Assembly: GCA_937995535.1 (NCBI GenBank)
Contig: CALKJU010000040.1
Location: 78,178-142,177, forward strand
Reading direction: 5' to 3'
Source of the DNA: an uncultured Alphaproteobacteria bacterium
GTDB taxonomy: Bacteria > Pseudomonadota > Alphaproteobacteria > Geminicoccales > Geminicoccaceae
DNA length: 64,000 bases
Positions 7,892 through 16,161 of the stretch are shown here, in pieces (the stretch's first letter is position 1; each line of letters opens with the position of its first letter). Under the pieces are notes generated by a model. The model searched no databases. It saw only the letters and a program-made list of their open reading frames with translations, and was not told the origin of the DNA. The position numbers and the translations under genes were made by a program.

Positions 7892-8615
7892 CGGTGAGAC
7901 CGCGCAGCGGCGCGCGCTCCAGCGCGCCACGCGACTGACAGCTCGCGCCACCGGAGAACTCGCCGCGTTCGCCGGAACGGAACTCGGCCGTCTCGACCGA
8001 CGGCGCGCCGGTGCCGGCGTCGATCATCCGCGTCAGCACGTAGAGCGCGCTCGAGGCGACCCGCGTCTGCTCGCCGTCCGGCTCGACCAGGACGACCAGA
8101 CGGGCGTCGAGGCGCTGGTTGCGCCGCACCGTTCGCTGGGCACCCTGGGTGCCACGACGGAACTCCGCCCGTTCCGCCGCCCCCGGGACGGTCCGCGTCG
8201 CGGCGGCGCCGACCGTGGTCGCGCGGATCTCGCCGCAGTCCAGCCAAGCCGCAGGATCGCCGCTGAAGGTCGCCACCACGACCCCGCGCCGTTCGTCCGC
8301 GACCGCCAGGGTCAGGCCCTGCGCGCGCAGCGCCGCGATGACGCTCTCCCAGGCCTCGTTGGCCGGCATCGGCAGCGTGGCGTTCTGCGGCTGGCCGGCG
8401 GGACCGCCGGGTGGCACGTAGGCGAGCCGCTCCGGCACGCCGGGCGCGGGCTGTGCCGGGCGCACCGGCGCACGGACCACGACCGTGGAGACGCTTTCCG
8501 GTGCCGCGCTGTCGACGGTACCGGGCCCGCCCGGCGCGTTGCATGCGGCGACCAGGAACACCAGACCGGCCGCCGTTGCAGTCCATGCGCGATGCCTACG
8601 GCCCATCACGCCCAT
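7887..8615 (-). CDS. Putative lipoprotein of unknown function
   Basis: This 242-residue protein begins with a basic region and a hydrophobic stretch ending in a lipobox, FLVAAC (Cys about 25), so it should be a lipid-anchored envelope protein. After a Pro/Ala-rich linker (about 26-75) comes a domain (about 80-215) with WESVIAALRAQGLTLAVAD and VVVATFSGDP. This resembles lipoproteins that handle envelope stress or assembly (an NlpC/BamC-like feel), but I cannot name a family. The first of the minus-strand cluster genes, it is divergent from the caspase-like gene, with 222 bp between the starts. An alternative start is the ATG at 8606. Confidence 0.72.
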   Translation of the reverse strand: MGVMGRRHRAWTATAAGLVFLVAACNAPGGPGTVDSAAPESVSTVVVRAPVRPAQPAPGVPERLAYVPPGGPAGQPQNATLPMPANEAWESVIAALRAQGLTLAVADERRGVVVATFSGDPAAWLDCGEIRATTVGAAATRTVPGAAERAEFRRGTQGAQRTVRRNQRLDARLVVLVEPDGEQTRVASSALYVLTRMIDAGTGAPSVETAEFRSGERGEFSGGASCQSRGALERAPLRGLTV

Positions 8616-8837
8616 CGGCCTCTCCTGCCCCGCCGATCGACAGCGCCCATGCCGCCGCCGCGAGGAACTTCACCCTAGCGGGCGGCGCGGTCGACGTCAC
8701 GGGATTGGGTGTGCATCGGCCGGGGCGCGCGGCGCGTAGCGTGCCCTGGGCTCGCGCCCCAGCGCGATCCGCACTATGCTCGTTTACCGTTGTCGCGCGA
8801 GGTCCGTCGTCGGCGGCAACTGTCGGGAGGAAGCGCC

Positions 8838-11171
8838 ATGCCGGTGGCCCGTGCGGCCGGCCGAGCCCTGTCGTTGATCGGACTGGCGCTGCTGAGCGCG
8901 CTATGGGCGCTGACCCCGGCGCTGGCAGGCCCGCGCCTTGCGCTGGTGATCGGCAACGGCGCCTACGAGCAGGTCAGCCCGCTGGTCAACCCGCTCAACG
9001 ATGCTGCCGACATGGCGCGGCGGCTGCAGGAAATCGGCTTCGAGGTCACGCTCGCGACCAACCTCGACCGGTCGAAGATGAACGCCGCCATTCGCAATCT
9101 GCGCCGGCGCGCGCAGCAGGAGGAGGCGAGCGTGGTCGCCTTCTTCTATGCTGGCCACGGCGTCCAGGTGGACGGGATCAACTATATCCTGCCGGTCGAC
9201 ATGATCGTGCCGGAGAGCCGGTTCGATCTCGACGATACCGGCGTGCGCGTGCCCGACGTGCTGCGCAACCTCCAGGACGCGGCGCAGACCGCGTTGGTCT
9301 TCATCGACGCCTGCCGCGAGGACCCGTTCAAGGCGGCGACGCGCAACCTGCGGCGTTCGACGAGCTTCGCCGAAGCGGAAATGGAGCCGCCGGGCTCCGG
9401 GATGCTCGTCGCCTGGTCCGCCGGCAACGGCGAGCTGGCCGCCGACGGCGAGGGTCGTAACAGCCCGTTCACGGCGGCGCTGCTCGAGCACATCGCGACC
9501 CCGGGCGTGGACATCCGCACCGTGCTGGCCCTGGTCCGCGACAGCATGGACAAGAGCCGCACCGAGCAGGTCTCAGTGACCAGCGACCGGATCCGCGGCC
9601 AGTTCGTGCTCGTCGAGCCCAAGCCCGAGCCGCCACCGGCCGAGGCTCCCGACATCGTCATCCAGACCCCGCCGCCGCCGGACGAGCTGATCGTCTGGCA
9701 GGGCATCCAGAACAGTACCGAAGCGATCGACTTCGAGCTGTTCCTGCAGGAGTTTCCCGAGAGTCGGTTCGCCCGGTTCGCCCGGATGCGGCTCGAACGG
9801 CTGCAGCAGCAGCCGCCGTTGGCCCCCACGGAGCCGGCCGTGACGCTGCCATCGCCCGCGCAAGCCGCTCCGGCACCTGAGCCCGAGTACGCGCCGGCCC
9901 AGGCCAGCGAGCCGCCGGTGGAGCCGGAACCCGAGGCGAAGGTCGCGGCACTCCCGGACCCGCGGCGCGAGGAGCCGGCCCCCGCGCTCGTGGCGCCAGC
10001 ACCGCCGGCGCCGGAGCCCACCCCAGCGCCGCCGGCGGCTCTACCTACCCCCGTGCCTGCCGCTCCCGCCCAAGAGGACGGCCTCCAGTCCGGCCCGCCG
10101 CCCGCCGAGCGGATGTGGACCAAGGGCAAAGTGAACCTGCGGGCGAGCCCGTCACGGACCGGCTCGCTGCTCGGCAGTCTCGCCCCGGCGACCGAGCTCA
10201 CGGTGCTGGCCAGCCGCGGCGGCTGGCTCGAAGTGCAGTCCGCCGACGGTCAGCATGGCTACGTGTTCGGCGAGCTGGTCACGACCCAGGAGCCGACGGT
10301 GGCGGCGGTGGCTCCGGACCCGCCGCCGGCGGCGGCAACCAAGGGTGCACGCAAGGTCGGCGAGGTGTTCCGCGACTGCGCGGAATGTCCCGAGCTGGTC
10401 GCCGTCGCGCCGCAGAGCGGCACGATCGGGTCACCCGCCTCGGAGCCCGGCCGCTATCCGGACGAGGGCGCGCCGCAGACGGCGAAGATCGAGCAGCCGC
10501 TGGCGGTCGGGCGCTACGAGGTGACGTTCGCCGAATGGGATGCCTGCGTGGCGGCCGGCGGCTGCGGCGCGTACCGGCCGAGCGACAAGGGCTGGGGCCG
10601 GGGCAATCGCCCGGTGATCAATGTCAGCTTCGACGACGCGCAGGCCTACGTCGCCTGGCTGTCGCGCAAGACCGGGAAGGACTACCGGCTGCTGCGCGAG
10701 GCCCAGTGGGAGCTGCTGGCGCGCGCCGGGAGCAGCGGGCCCAATCCCTGGAACGACGACGAGCGTCGCGCCTGCACGTTCGCCAACGGGCACGACGAGA
10801 CCAGCCGCCGCGCGAACGCGCTCGGCATGCTCCCGTTCGCCTGCGACGACGGCTTCGCGGTTACGGCCCCGGTCGGCAGCTTCGCGCCCAACAGCCTCGG
10901 CCTGTTCGACATGCTGGGCAACGTCACGGAGTGGACCGCTGACTGCTACGGGCCGGCGCCGGTCGTCGGCGGGAACGCGCCGAAGGGCTGTGCGGAGCGC
11001 GTCGTCCGCGGCGGGAGCTGGGGCGCGCCGCTCGACGACATGCGTTACGCCCGCCGCCTCGGCGTCCCACCCCGGAGCCGCACCAGCACCGACGGGTTCC
11101 GGGTCGCCCGCGGCCTGTCTGAGGGATTGCTTGACCGCGGCGGCGCGCCACTGGTAGCCGGAGGGGGGTGA
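8838..11171 (+). CDS. Secreted caspase-like (C14) protein with SH3b and formylglycine-synthase-fold domains
   Basis: This 777-residue protein starts at MPVARAAGRA, with GGGAGG upstream, and has a signal peptide (about 1-30). A caspase/metacaspase p20 domain (about 32-260) carries the catalytic dyad: His107 in YAGHGVQ and Cys159 in IDACRED. A short helical module (about 284-322) is followed by a Pro/Ala-rich linker (about 323-425). Next come an SH3b domain (about 428-478, VNLRASPSRTGSLLGSL) and an FGE-sulfatase fold (about 510-770, with VGRYEVTFAEWDACV, NRPVINVSFDDAQAYVAWL, LREAQWELLARAG and GNVTEWTADCYG). Such FGE-fold domains often only bind ligands. The gene is divergent from the pseudokinase/ExbB cluster and probably works with it in the periplasm, as protease or signalling effector. 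The substrate is unknown. Confidence 0.88.
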   Translation: MPVARAAGRALSLIGLALLSALWALTPALAGPRLALVIGNGAYEQVSPLVNPLNDAADMARRLQEIGFEVTLATNLDRSKMNAAIRNLRRRAQQEEASVVAFFYAGHGVQVDGINYILPVDMIVPESRFDLDDTGVRVPDVLRNLQDAAQTALVFIDACREDPFKAATRNLRRSTSFAEAEMEPPGSGMLVAWSAGNGELAADGEGRNSPFTAALLEHIATPGVDIRTVLALVRDSMDKSRTEQVSVTSDRIRGQFVLVEPKPEPPPAEAPDIVIQTPPPPDELIVWQGIQNSTEAIDFELFLQEFPESRFARFARMRLERLQQQPPLAPTEPAVTLPSPAQAAPAPEPEYAPAQASEPPVEPEPEAKVAALPDPRREEPAPALVAPAPPAPEPTPAPPAALPTPVPAAPAQEDGLQSGPPPAERMWTKGKVNLRASPSRTGSLLGSLAPATELTVLASRGGWLEVQSADGQHGYVFGELVTTQEPTVAAVAPDPPPAAATKGARKVGEVFRDCAECPELVAVAPQSGTIGSPASEPGRYPDEGAPQTAKIEQPLAVGRYEVTFAEWDACVAAGGCGAYRPSDKGWGRGNRPVINVSFDDAQAYVAWLSRKTGKDYRLLREAQWELLARAGSSGPNPWNDDERRACTFANGHDETSRRANALGMLPFACDDGFAVTAPVGSFAPNSLGLFDMLGNVTEWTADCYGPAPVVGGNAPKGCAERVVRGGSWGAPLDDMRYARRLGVPPRSRTSTDGFRVARGLSEGLLDRGGAPLVAGGG

Positions 11172-11187
11172 GCGGGGGAGCTGGGCC

Positions 11188-11502
11188 ATGCATCGCTGGG
11201 GCCACGTCGTCGCCGCGCTGCGGACCTTGCTGCTGGCGACCGTCTCGGTCGGCGTGGCCGCGCCCGCGGCGGTGGCGCAGGCGGACCGGGACGAAGCCGA
11301 CTGGCAGGCCGCGCGGGCCGAGGGCACCAGCCGTGCCTTCCAGCGCTACCTGGAACGGAATCCGCTCGGCCGCCACGCCGGCGAGGCGTTCGTGCTGATC
11401 TCGCGGCTCTCGGTCGCCGAGGAGTGGGGTATCTCCCCGGACCTCATTCGGCCCGCCGGCACGGGCACCGGCAATCCGATCGGCGTCGCCAGCATCTATT
11501 AG
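11188..11502 (+). CDS. Small secreted protein sharing the caspase linker module
   Basis: This 104-residue protein has a signal peptide (about 1-30, cleavage near AVAQA). Residues about 36-70 (DWQAARAEGTSRAFQRYL, then ERNPLGRHAGEAF) match the helical module found next to the caspase domains of the two larger proteins at 8838-11171 and 16162-18153. A short C-terminal tail follows. It starts 16 bp after the caspase gene and is clearly in its operon. It may be a partner or inhibitor docking by the same module; that role is inference. Confidence 0.75.
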   Translation: MHRWGHVVAALRTLLLATVSVGVAAPAAVAQADRDEADWQAARAEGTSRAFQRYLERNPLGRHAGEAFVLISRLSVAEEWGISPDLIRPAGTGTGNPIGVASIY

Positions 11503-11509
11503 AGACTTT

Positions 11510-13690
11510 TCACGGTCGATCGGCACGGCCCAGCAAGGCGAGCTCGCTGATCAGCCGCGCCGCCTCCGCGGCACCGTTGGTGCGGTCGAGCCCGGCGAGG
11601 TTGCGGCGCAGCTCCGCCTGCCGCTGCGGGTCGAGAAGGGCATCCAACGCCTCCGGAAGATCGTGGAGTTCGTGCGCCCGGAGGTGCAGCGCGAGACCGC
11701 GCCGGGCCGCGTAGCGGGCGCGCAGGAGCTGATCGTCCATCATCGGGTTCTCGTTCGGGATCAGCAGCGCCGGCACGCCGGCAAAGAGCAGCTCGTGGAA
11801 AGCATTGTAGCCCACCGCGCTGACCGCCGCGTCGAAGGCCGCGAGGTAGCGCGCGAGCGGAAAGGCGCGTCGGCGCAGGACGTGGCGTGGCAGCGCCAGC
11901 GGAACGTCGGTGATCGGTGAATCGACCGCGACGACCACGAGATCGGGCCGTCCCGCGAGCAGCGCCGCACAACGGTGTGCCACGCTGCGGAAGTCGAAGT
12001 TGTTGCCGCTGCCGAGCTGCAGCAGGACGACGCTGGCATCCTGCGGCAGCCGCAAGGCCTCGCGGGCGAGCGCGCGCGGCAGCGCCTCCTGATCGTCGAG
12101 CAGACGCAGCGGCGCCACCAGGCGCGTGCGCTCGCGGCTTCGCGCGGTCGGCCCGCGATCCCAGGCGCCGGCCAGTTCGCCGGGCTCGAGGACCATGTCG
12201 AACGCCGCCTCGCGCTCCAGGGCCACGGCACCACTGCCGTCGCGCCAGAGCCCGCGGCGCGACCAGACGAGCCAGCCGTCGGCGCGGTCGGCGAGCGCGG
12301 CCAAGAGCCCGCCATAGGGCATGTTCCCGTCGAACACCACGACCCGCGCGCGCCATGCGGCCAGGATCTCGACCAAGCTGCGCCGCAGCGCACGGTTCCA
12401 GACGCTCTCGTCCAGGCGCTGCTGGGCATGGAAGGGGAGATGCTCGCAGGGGTAGCCGAGCTCGCGGACCAGATGCACCGCCTGCGACAGCGAGACGAAC
12501 ACCGGCTCGATTCCCGCCGGCAGGCGCCGCGCCATGGCGAGACAGCGGGAGAGATGACCGAGGCCGACACCGTTGGAGGTGAAGAACATGACTCGCACGG
12601 CGCGCGCCGACGCGGCGGCCGGGCGCGACACCGCGCGCGGTGCGCCGATCAGACGCTCGACGCGCGAGACGTGGACCTGCGGCGCGAAGCGCTCGTGGAC
12701 GAAGGTGCGGCCGGCCTCGCTGAGCTCGCGCCACCGGCTGCGATCGCCACACAGCTCGAGCGCCCTCGCCGGAGCGTCGCGGCGGCCGGCGACGATCGCC
12801 ACCTCGCCGAACAGCGGTGCAAGAGCCTCCGGCAGGATCGCCGGACAGCCGGCGGCCAGCGCTTCGAGAATCGCGCGCCCGAACGCCTCCACCCAGCGCG
12901 GATGGAAGAAGTAGACGTAGGCGTCGACCTCGCGAAGGAACCGGGGAGCGGCGCCGGGCGTGAACGGCTGCACCTCCCAGGTGCTGGGCAGCGGCTCGCC
13001 CATGAGTTCGGAGAGGAACGGCCCGCCGCCGAGGATCCGCACGCGAAAGCGCGGGTCGTCGGGATAGGCCTCCAGCACCGCCGCCCGGTCCGGAGGCCAT
13101 TTCAGCGGGTCGGGCCGGCTGTGCCGACCGATCCGCACCGGGCCGCCATTCGGATGATCGCGCGGGCCGGCGAACGGTACCGGCTCGAGGATGTTGACCC
13201 AATCCGCGGGGAGCAATGGCGGGTGGCGGGGGAGCTTGGCGAGCTGTTCGCGCACCAGCGGGCCGACCGGTGCCCAGAGCGGCGCCTCGCCGAGCGCCTC
13301 GCTCACCACGCCCTCGATCGCCGGTACGTCGTAGAACGGCGTCCCGTCTGCGGCGAACGGCGGGTGGTGGACGATGAGCAACCGGTGCTCGGCCGCGATG
13401 CGCAGCGGCTGCTGCGGCAGGAATGTCAGGAGCTGCGGATGATGGATCTCGAGCAGCCCGCAGCTCAGCGGCGTCGACGGCGCCACCAAGTCGCACGCCG
13501 CCGCGTCGATCAATGCGCGCAGCTCGGGATGGAACGGGTGCGGGCGGCGCAGCACCGCGCCGGCAAGTGGGACGAGCGCGATGCGGTAGCCGGCCGCGGC
13601 CGCCGCGCGGATCTCGCTCGCCAGGGCCGTGGAGCTGCCCCCGGGAAAGCGCGGATCGGCGAGTAGGACGATGTCGTAGGTGTGGCTCAC
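11510..13690 (-). CDS. Two-domain glycosyltransferase (GT4-like plus GT28/MurG-like)
   Basis: This 726-residue protein starts at a GTG (VSHTYDIVLL); no ATG fits and upstream sequence belongs to the divergent gene. The N-terminal half (about 1-350) looks like a GT-B glycosyltransferase, with VRIGRHSRPDPLKWP and a donor-binding segment WVEAFGRAILEALAAGCP of the GT4 type. The C-terminal half (about 365-725) starts anew with RVMFFTSNGVGLGHLSRCLA, the MurG/GT28-type acceptor segment, and ends with AVSAVGYNAFHELLFAG and PNENPMMDDQLLRA. A double transferase for a surface saccharide is likely. It converges with the caspase operon and is divergent from the coiled-coil gene. Confidence 0.82.
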   Translation of the reverse strand: MSHTYDIVLLADPRFPGGSSTALASEIRAAAAAGYRIALVPLAGAVLRRPHPFHPELRALIDAAACDLVAPSTPLSCGLLEIHHPQLLTFLPQQPLRIAAEHRLLIVHHPPFAADGTPFYDVPAIEGVVSEALGEAPLWAPVGPLVREQLAKLPRHPPLLPADWVNILEPVPFAGPRDHPNGGPVRIGRHSRPDPLKWPPDRAAVLEAYPDDPRFRVRILGGGPFLSELMGEPLPSTWEVQPFTPGAAPRFLREVDAYVYFFHPRWVEAFGRAILEALAAGCPAILPEALAPLFGEVAIVAGRRDAPARALELCGDRSRWRELSEAGRTFVHERFAPQVHVSRVERLIGAPRAVSRPAAASARAVRVMFFTSNGVGLGHLSRCLAMARRLPAGIEPVFVSLSQAVHLVRELGYPCEHLPFHAQQRLDESVWNRALRRSLVEILAAWRARVVVFDGNMPYGGLLAALADRADGWLVWSRRGLWRDGSGAVALEREAAFDMVLEPGELAGAWDRGPTARSRERTRLVAPLRLLDDQEALPRALAREALRLPQDASVVLLQLGSGNNFDFRSVAHRCAALLAGRPDLVVVAVDSPITDVPLALPRHVLRRRAFPLARYLAAFDAAVSAVGYNAFHELLFAGVPALLIPNENPMMDDQLLRARYAARRGLALHLRAHELHDLPEALDALLDPQRQAELRRNLAGLDRTNGAAEAARLISELALLGRADRP

Positions 13691-13786
13691 TTGGCCTTTC
13701 GCACGAGAATTCCGGTTGTCGCCCGGCTGTCTCGGGCGGCATCGTCGTGTCCCATGGAAGCCACGACAAGAGGCCGATCGCCCGCC

Positions 13787-14575
13787 ATGCCGGCGCAGCC
13801 CACCGCCGACCATCTGACCACGCTCGTCGCCCGGCTCGGTGAGGCGCTGGCGGCGGAGAGGCGGGCGCGCGAGGTGGACCGGGTGGAGGCCGCGCGGGCG
13901 CGACAGTCGCTGGAGCGCGAGCTGGCCGCGGCGGTCCGCGCCGCCGGGATCGCGGAGCGCGAGCGACAGGGGCTGCTCGATCTGCTCCTGCAACAGGAGC
14001 GGCGGCTGCTGCAGCTCGAGGCGCCTCCCGCGCCGCGGCGTGGGCGCCTCGGCGCCGTTCGGGCCTTTTTGGCGACCTGGCGCGCCGGCCGCGCTGGCTC
14101 GGCCGCAGCGCCGAGCGCCGACCATGGCACGCCCCCGCGCACAGCGCCGCTGCCTGCGCTGCTCGCCTGCGTGGTCGGACTCGACCACGGCGCCCTCGCG
14201 CTGGTCATCGAGACCGTGCGTGCCCACGCCGACCGGGCGGCGGCGCGGCCCGTGTTCCTCACCGACGGCCTGCGGTTCGAGCTGTTCCGTGCGGCCGGGG
14301 TCGCCTTCGAGCACCTGCCGAGCCAAGCCGATGTGGCGCCCGCCCTCGACACTGCCGGCTGGCGGCTCTACGTCGCGCGACGGCTGGCCCTGCTGGTCGA
14401 GAAGTGGCAAGCGGCGGCAATCGTCGCCTATGGCGAGTCGGCGTCGCAGTGGCTTGCGCAGCTCGCGGCCGAGCCGCTGCTGCCGCCGCCGGTCCGCGCG
14501 CTGCTGCCCGGGGAGCCGGACGAGCGGTCGTCACCATCGCCCTTGACCGGCGCGGCCGACGCCGTTCCGTCCTGA
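13787..14575 (+). CDS. Coiled-coil protein of unknown function, glycan-cluster associated
   Basis: The protein is about 263 residues from the ATG at 13787 (an in-frame ATG at 13754 would add 11). Residues about 5-85 are a charged, Ala/Arg/Glu-rich coiled coil ending in LLDLLLQQERRLLQLE. After an Arg/Ala-rich linker, residues about 115-240 form a predicted alpha/beta region with LLACVVGLDHGALALVIE, RPVFLTDGLRFELFRAAG and VAFEHLP, resembling segments seen in proteins of glycosyltransferase loci. No catalytic motif is visible. It is divergent from the two-domain glycosyltransferase (about 96 bp between starts) and may be its scaffold. Confidence 0.65.
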   Translation: MPAQPTADHLTTLVARLGEALAAERRAREVDRVEAARARQSLERELAAAVRAAGIAERERQGLLDLLLQQERRLLQLEAPPAPRRGRLGAVRAFLATWRAGRAGSAAAPSADHGTPPRTAPLPALLACVVGLDHGALALVIETVRAHADRAAARPVFLTDGLRFELFRAAGVAFEHLPSQADVAPALDTAGWRLYVARRLALLVEKWQAAAIVAYGESASQWLAQLAAEPLLPPPVRALLPGEPDERSSPSPLTGAADAVPS

Positions 14576-14698
14576 ATCCCAGCGCGACAGCTTTCTCCCC
14601 GGACGATCATCGCGACCGACCACTCGGGTCGTTGCATCGCCATGGGCGGGCGGCGGCGTGCGGCGAGCTTTGGGCAGCCGCCGACTGAGGACCCCGAT

Positions 14699-16153
14699 CT
14701 AGGTCGCGACAGGTGCCGGCGCGCGCTCGAGGGCCAGCTCACGGAGGCGGCGGAGGTTGCTGAAGTCGACGCCGGGCCAGTCCAGGCTCGGGTGGCGCAG
14801 CACCTCGAGGAACTCGAGATAGGCCGGGTGGTCGGGCGAGCCGATGTAGTGCTCGCGGAACTCGGCGACGCTGTAGGTGCCCCAGTTGCGGATCATCTGG
14901 AAGTAGATGCCGTCGGTGCCGAGCGCGCGGGAGAGTTCCGCGGCGGCCGGCATCTCACGGAAGTTCAACGCCTGGACGACGAAGTCGAGGCGGAGCAGGG
15001 GCAGCCGTCCGCGCTCGCGCAGCCACCCTAGGAACATGAGGTTGGAAAGCAGCCGGGCAAAGTCCCCGCCACGGCGGACCACGGCATAGGTCGCCGGCGT
15101 CGCGGCGTCGATCGACACCCAGACGCTCTCGACCAGCCCCTCGAGCTGCAGCTCCTCCCAGGCGCGTTCGTCGAGCAGGAGGCCGTTGGTCTGGATCTGC
15201 ACCCGCAGCTCGGGCGGCCGCAGCTCGGCCAGGCGCTTCAGCACGTATCGGAAGTGCGCGCTGGCGAAGGGATCGCCGCTGCCGGTGATCTTGACCTGAC
15301 GGGCGTCGCGCAGGAGTGGGAACAGCGTCCGGTCGGCCAGCTCGTTGAGCCGGTCCTGCTCGGCCTTGCCGGCGAGGATGACGTCCTGCCGGCAGGACGG
15401 GCAGGACAGGTTGCAACTCCGGTCCTGCGACATCAGCACGCGCAGCGGACGCCGCTCGAGCCGGGTGACCCCGTTGCGGACGATCTCGCGATGGGCGGGA
15501 TCGCTGAGCGCATCGCGACGCTTCAGGCGGCGATCGACGATCAGCGGGCAGTTGCCGCGGCTGCAGTAGCGGAAGCTGCCGTCGAGGATCGAGCGGCGGA
15601 TCGCTTCGGCCGTGGGCGAGTTCCAGATCTCGTCCGGCCCGCCGCGCTTGAGATTGCCGATCGGCACCGGCAGCCACGCCGAGCAGCAGGTGTAGACGTC
15701 GCCGTTCGCGCGCACCTCGAACTCCTCGAACGGCTTGGCGCAGAAGAACGGGCTGAGATCCTCGATGGCCGCGGCGCGGTCACCCTCGTGCCGCGCGCGG
15801 GCGCGGCCGTAGAGGCGATGGGCGAAGCTGTCGCGATGATCCATGGCAACGGCGGTCTCGGCGCCGCGCATCGCGACCAGCGTCTCGCCCTCGGATTCCG
15901 CCACCACGGCACCGAGTACGTGGAGCAGGCGCGGGGCACCCGTATCCTGGGCGGCCCACTCGACGAAGGCACGCCAACTGTCGGCGTCGTCGAGCCCGCA
16001 GTCCTGCGCGAGCGCGGCGCGCACCCGGTCGATCACCGTCTCCGGCGCCTCCCCGGCCTCGACCGGCGCCTTCACGGCGAGCTCGTAGGCCGGCTGGGCC
16101 GCGAGCAGCCGCTCGAGTGCGGCGCGGAAGCCGGCGGGAGCTGCCACTTCCAT
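14699..16153 (-). CDS. Radical SAM protein with N-terminal SPASM-like cysteine region
   Basis: This 484-residue protein carries a radical SAM core with the 4Fe-4S motif C247-NLS-C251-PS-C254 and the SAM-binding ITGSGDPF segment. Before the core lies a cysteine set (Cys138 in FFCAKPF, Cys156/157 in GDVYTCC, Cys197 and Cys202 in YCSRGNCP) with the wording of a SPASM domain, which normally follows the core. It may bind auxiliary Fe-S clusters. Residues 1-120 form a helical leader. The substrate is unknown; candidates are a peptide or a sugar of the neighbouring glycan genes. It is followed by the Sel1/caspase gene in the opposite reading order (that gene starts upstream), with only 8 bp between. 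Confidence 0.85.
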   Translation of the reverse strand: MEVAAPAGFRAALERLLAAQPAYELAVKAPVEAGEAPETVIDRVRAALAQDCGLDDADSWRAFVEWAAQDTGAPRLLHVLGAVVAESEGETLVAMRGAETAVAMDHRDSFAHRLYGRARARHEGDRAAAIEDLSPFFCAKPFEEFEVRANGDVYTCCSAWLPVPIGNLKRGGPDEIWNSPTAEAIRRSILDGSFRYCSRGNCPLIVDRRLKRRDALSDPAHREIVRNGVTRLERRPLRVLMSQDRSCNLSCPSCRQDVILAGKAEQDRLNELADRTLFPLLRDARQVKITGSGDPFASAHFRYVLKRLAELRPPELRVQIQTNGLLLDERAWEELQLEGLVESVWVSIDAATPATYAVVRRGGDFARLLSNLMFLGWLRERGRLPLLRLDFVVQALNFREMPAAAELSRALGTDGIYFQMIRNWGTYSVAEFREHYIGSPDHPAYLEFLEVLRHPSLDWPGVDFSNLRRLRELALERAPAPVAT

Positions 16154-16161
16154 GATCGCGA

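Noticed and set aside
14576..14698. Intrinsic terminator between the converging coiled-coil and radical SAM genes
   Set aside because: Only a 5-bp stem (CGACC/GGTCG) can be drawn and there is no T-run, so I do not annotate a terminator.
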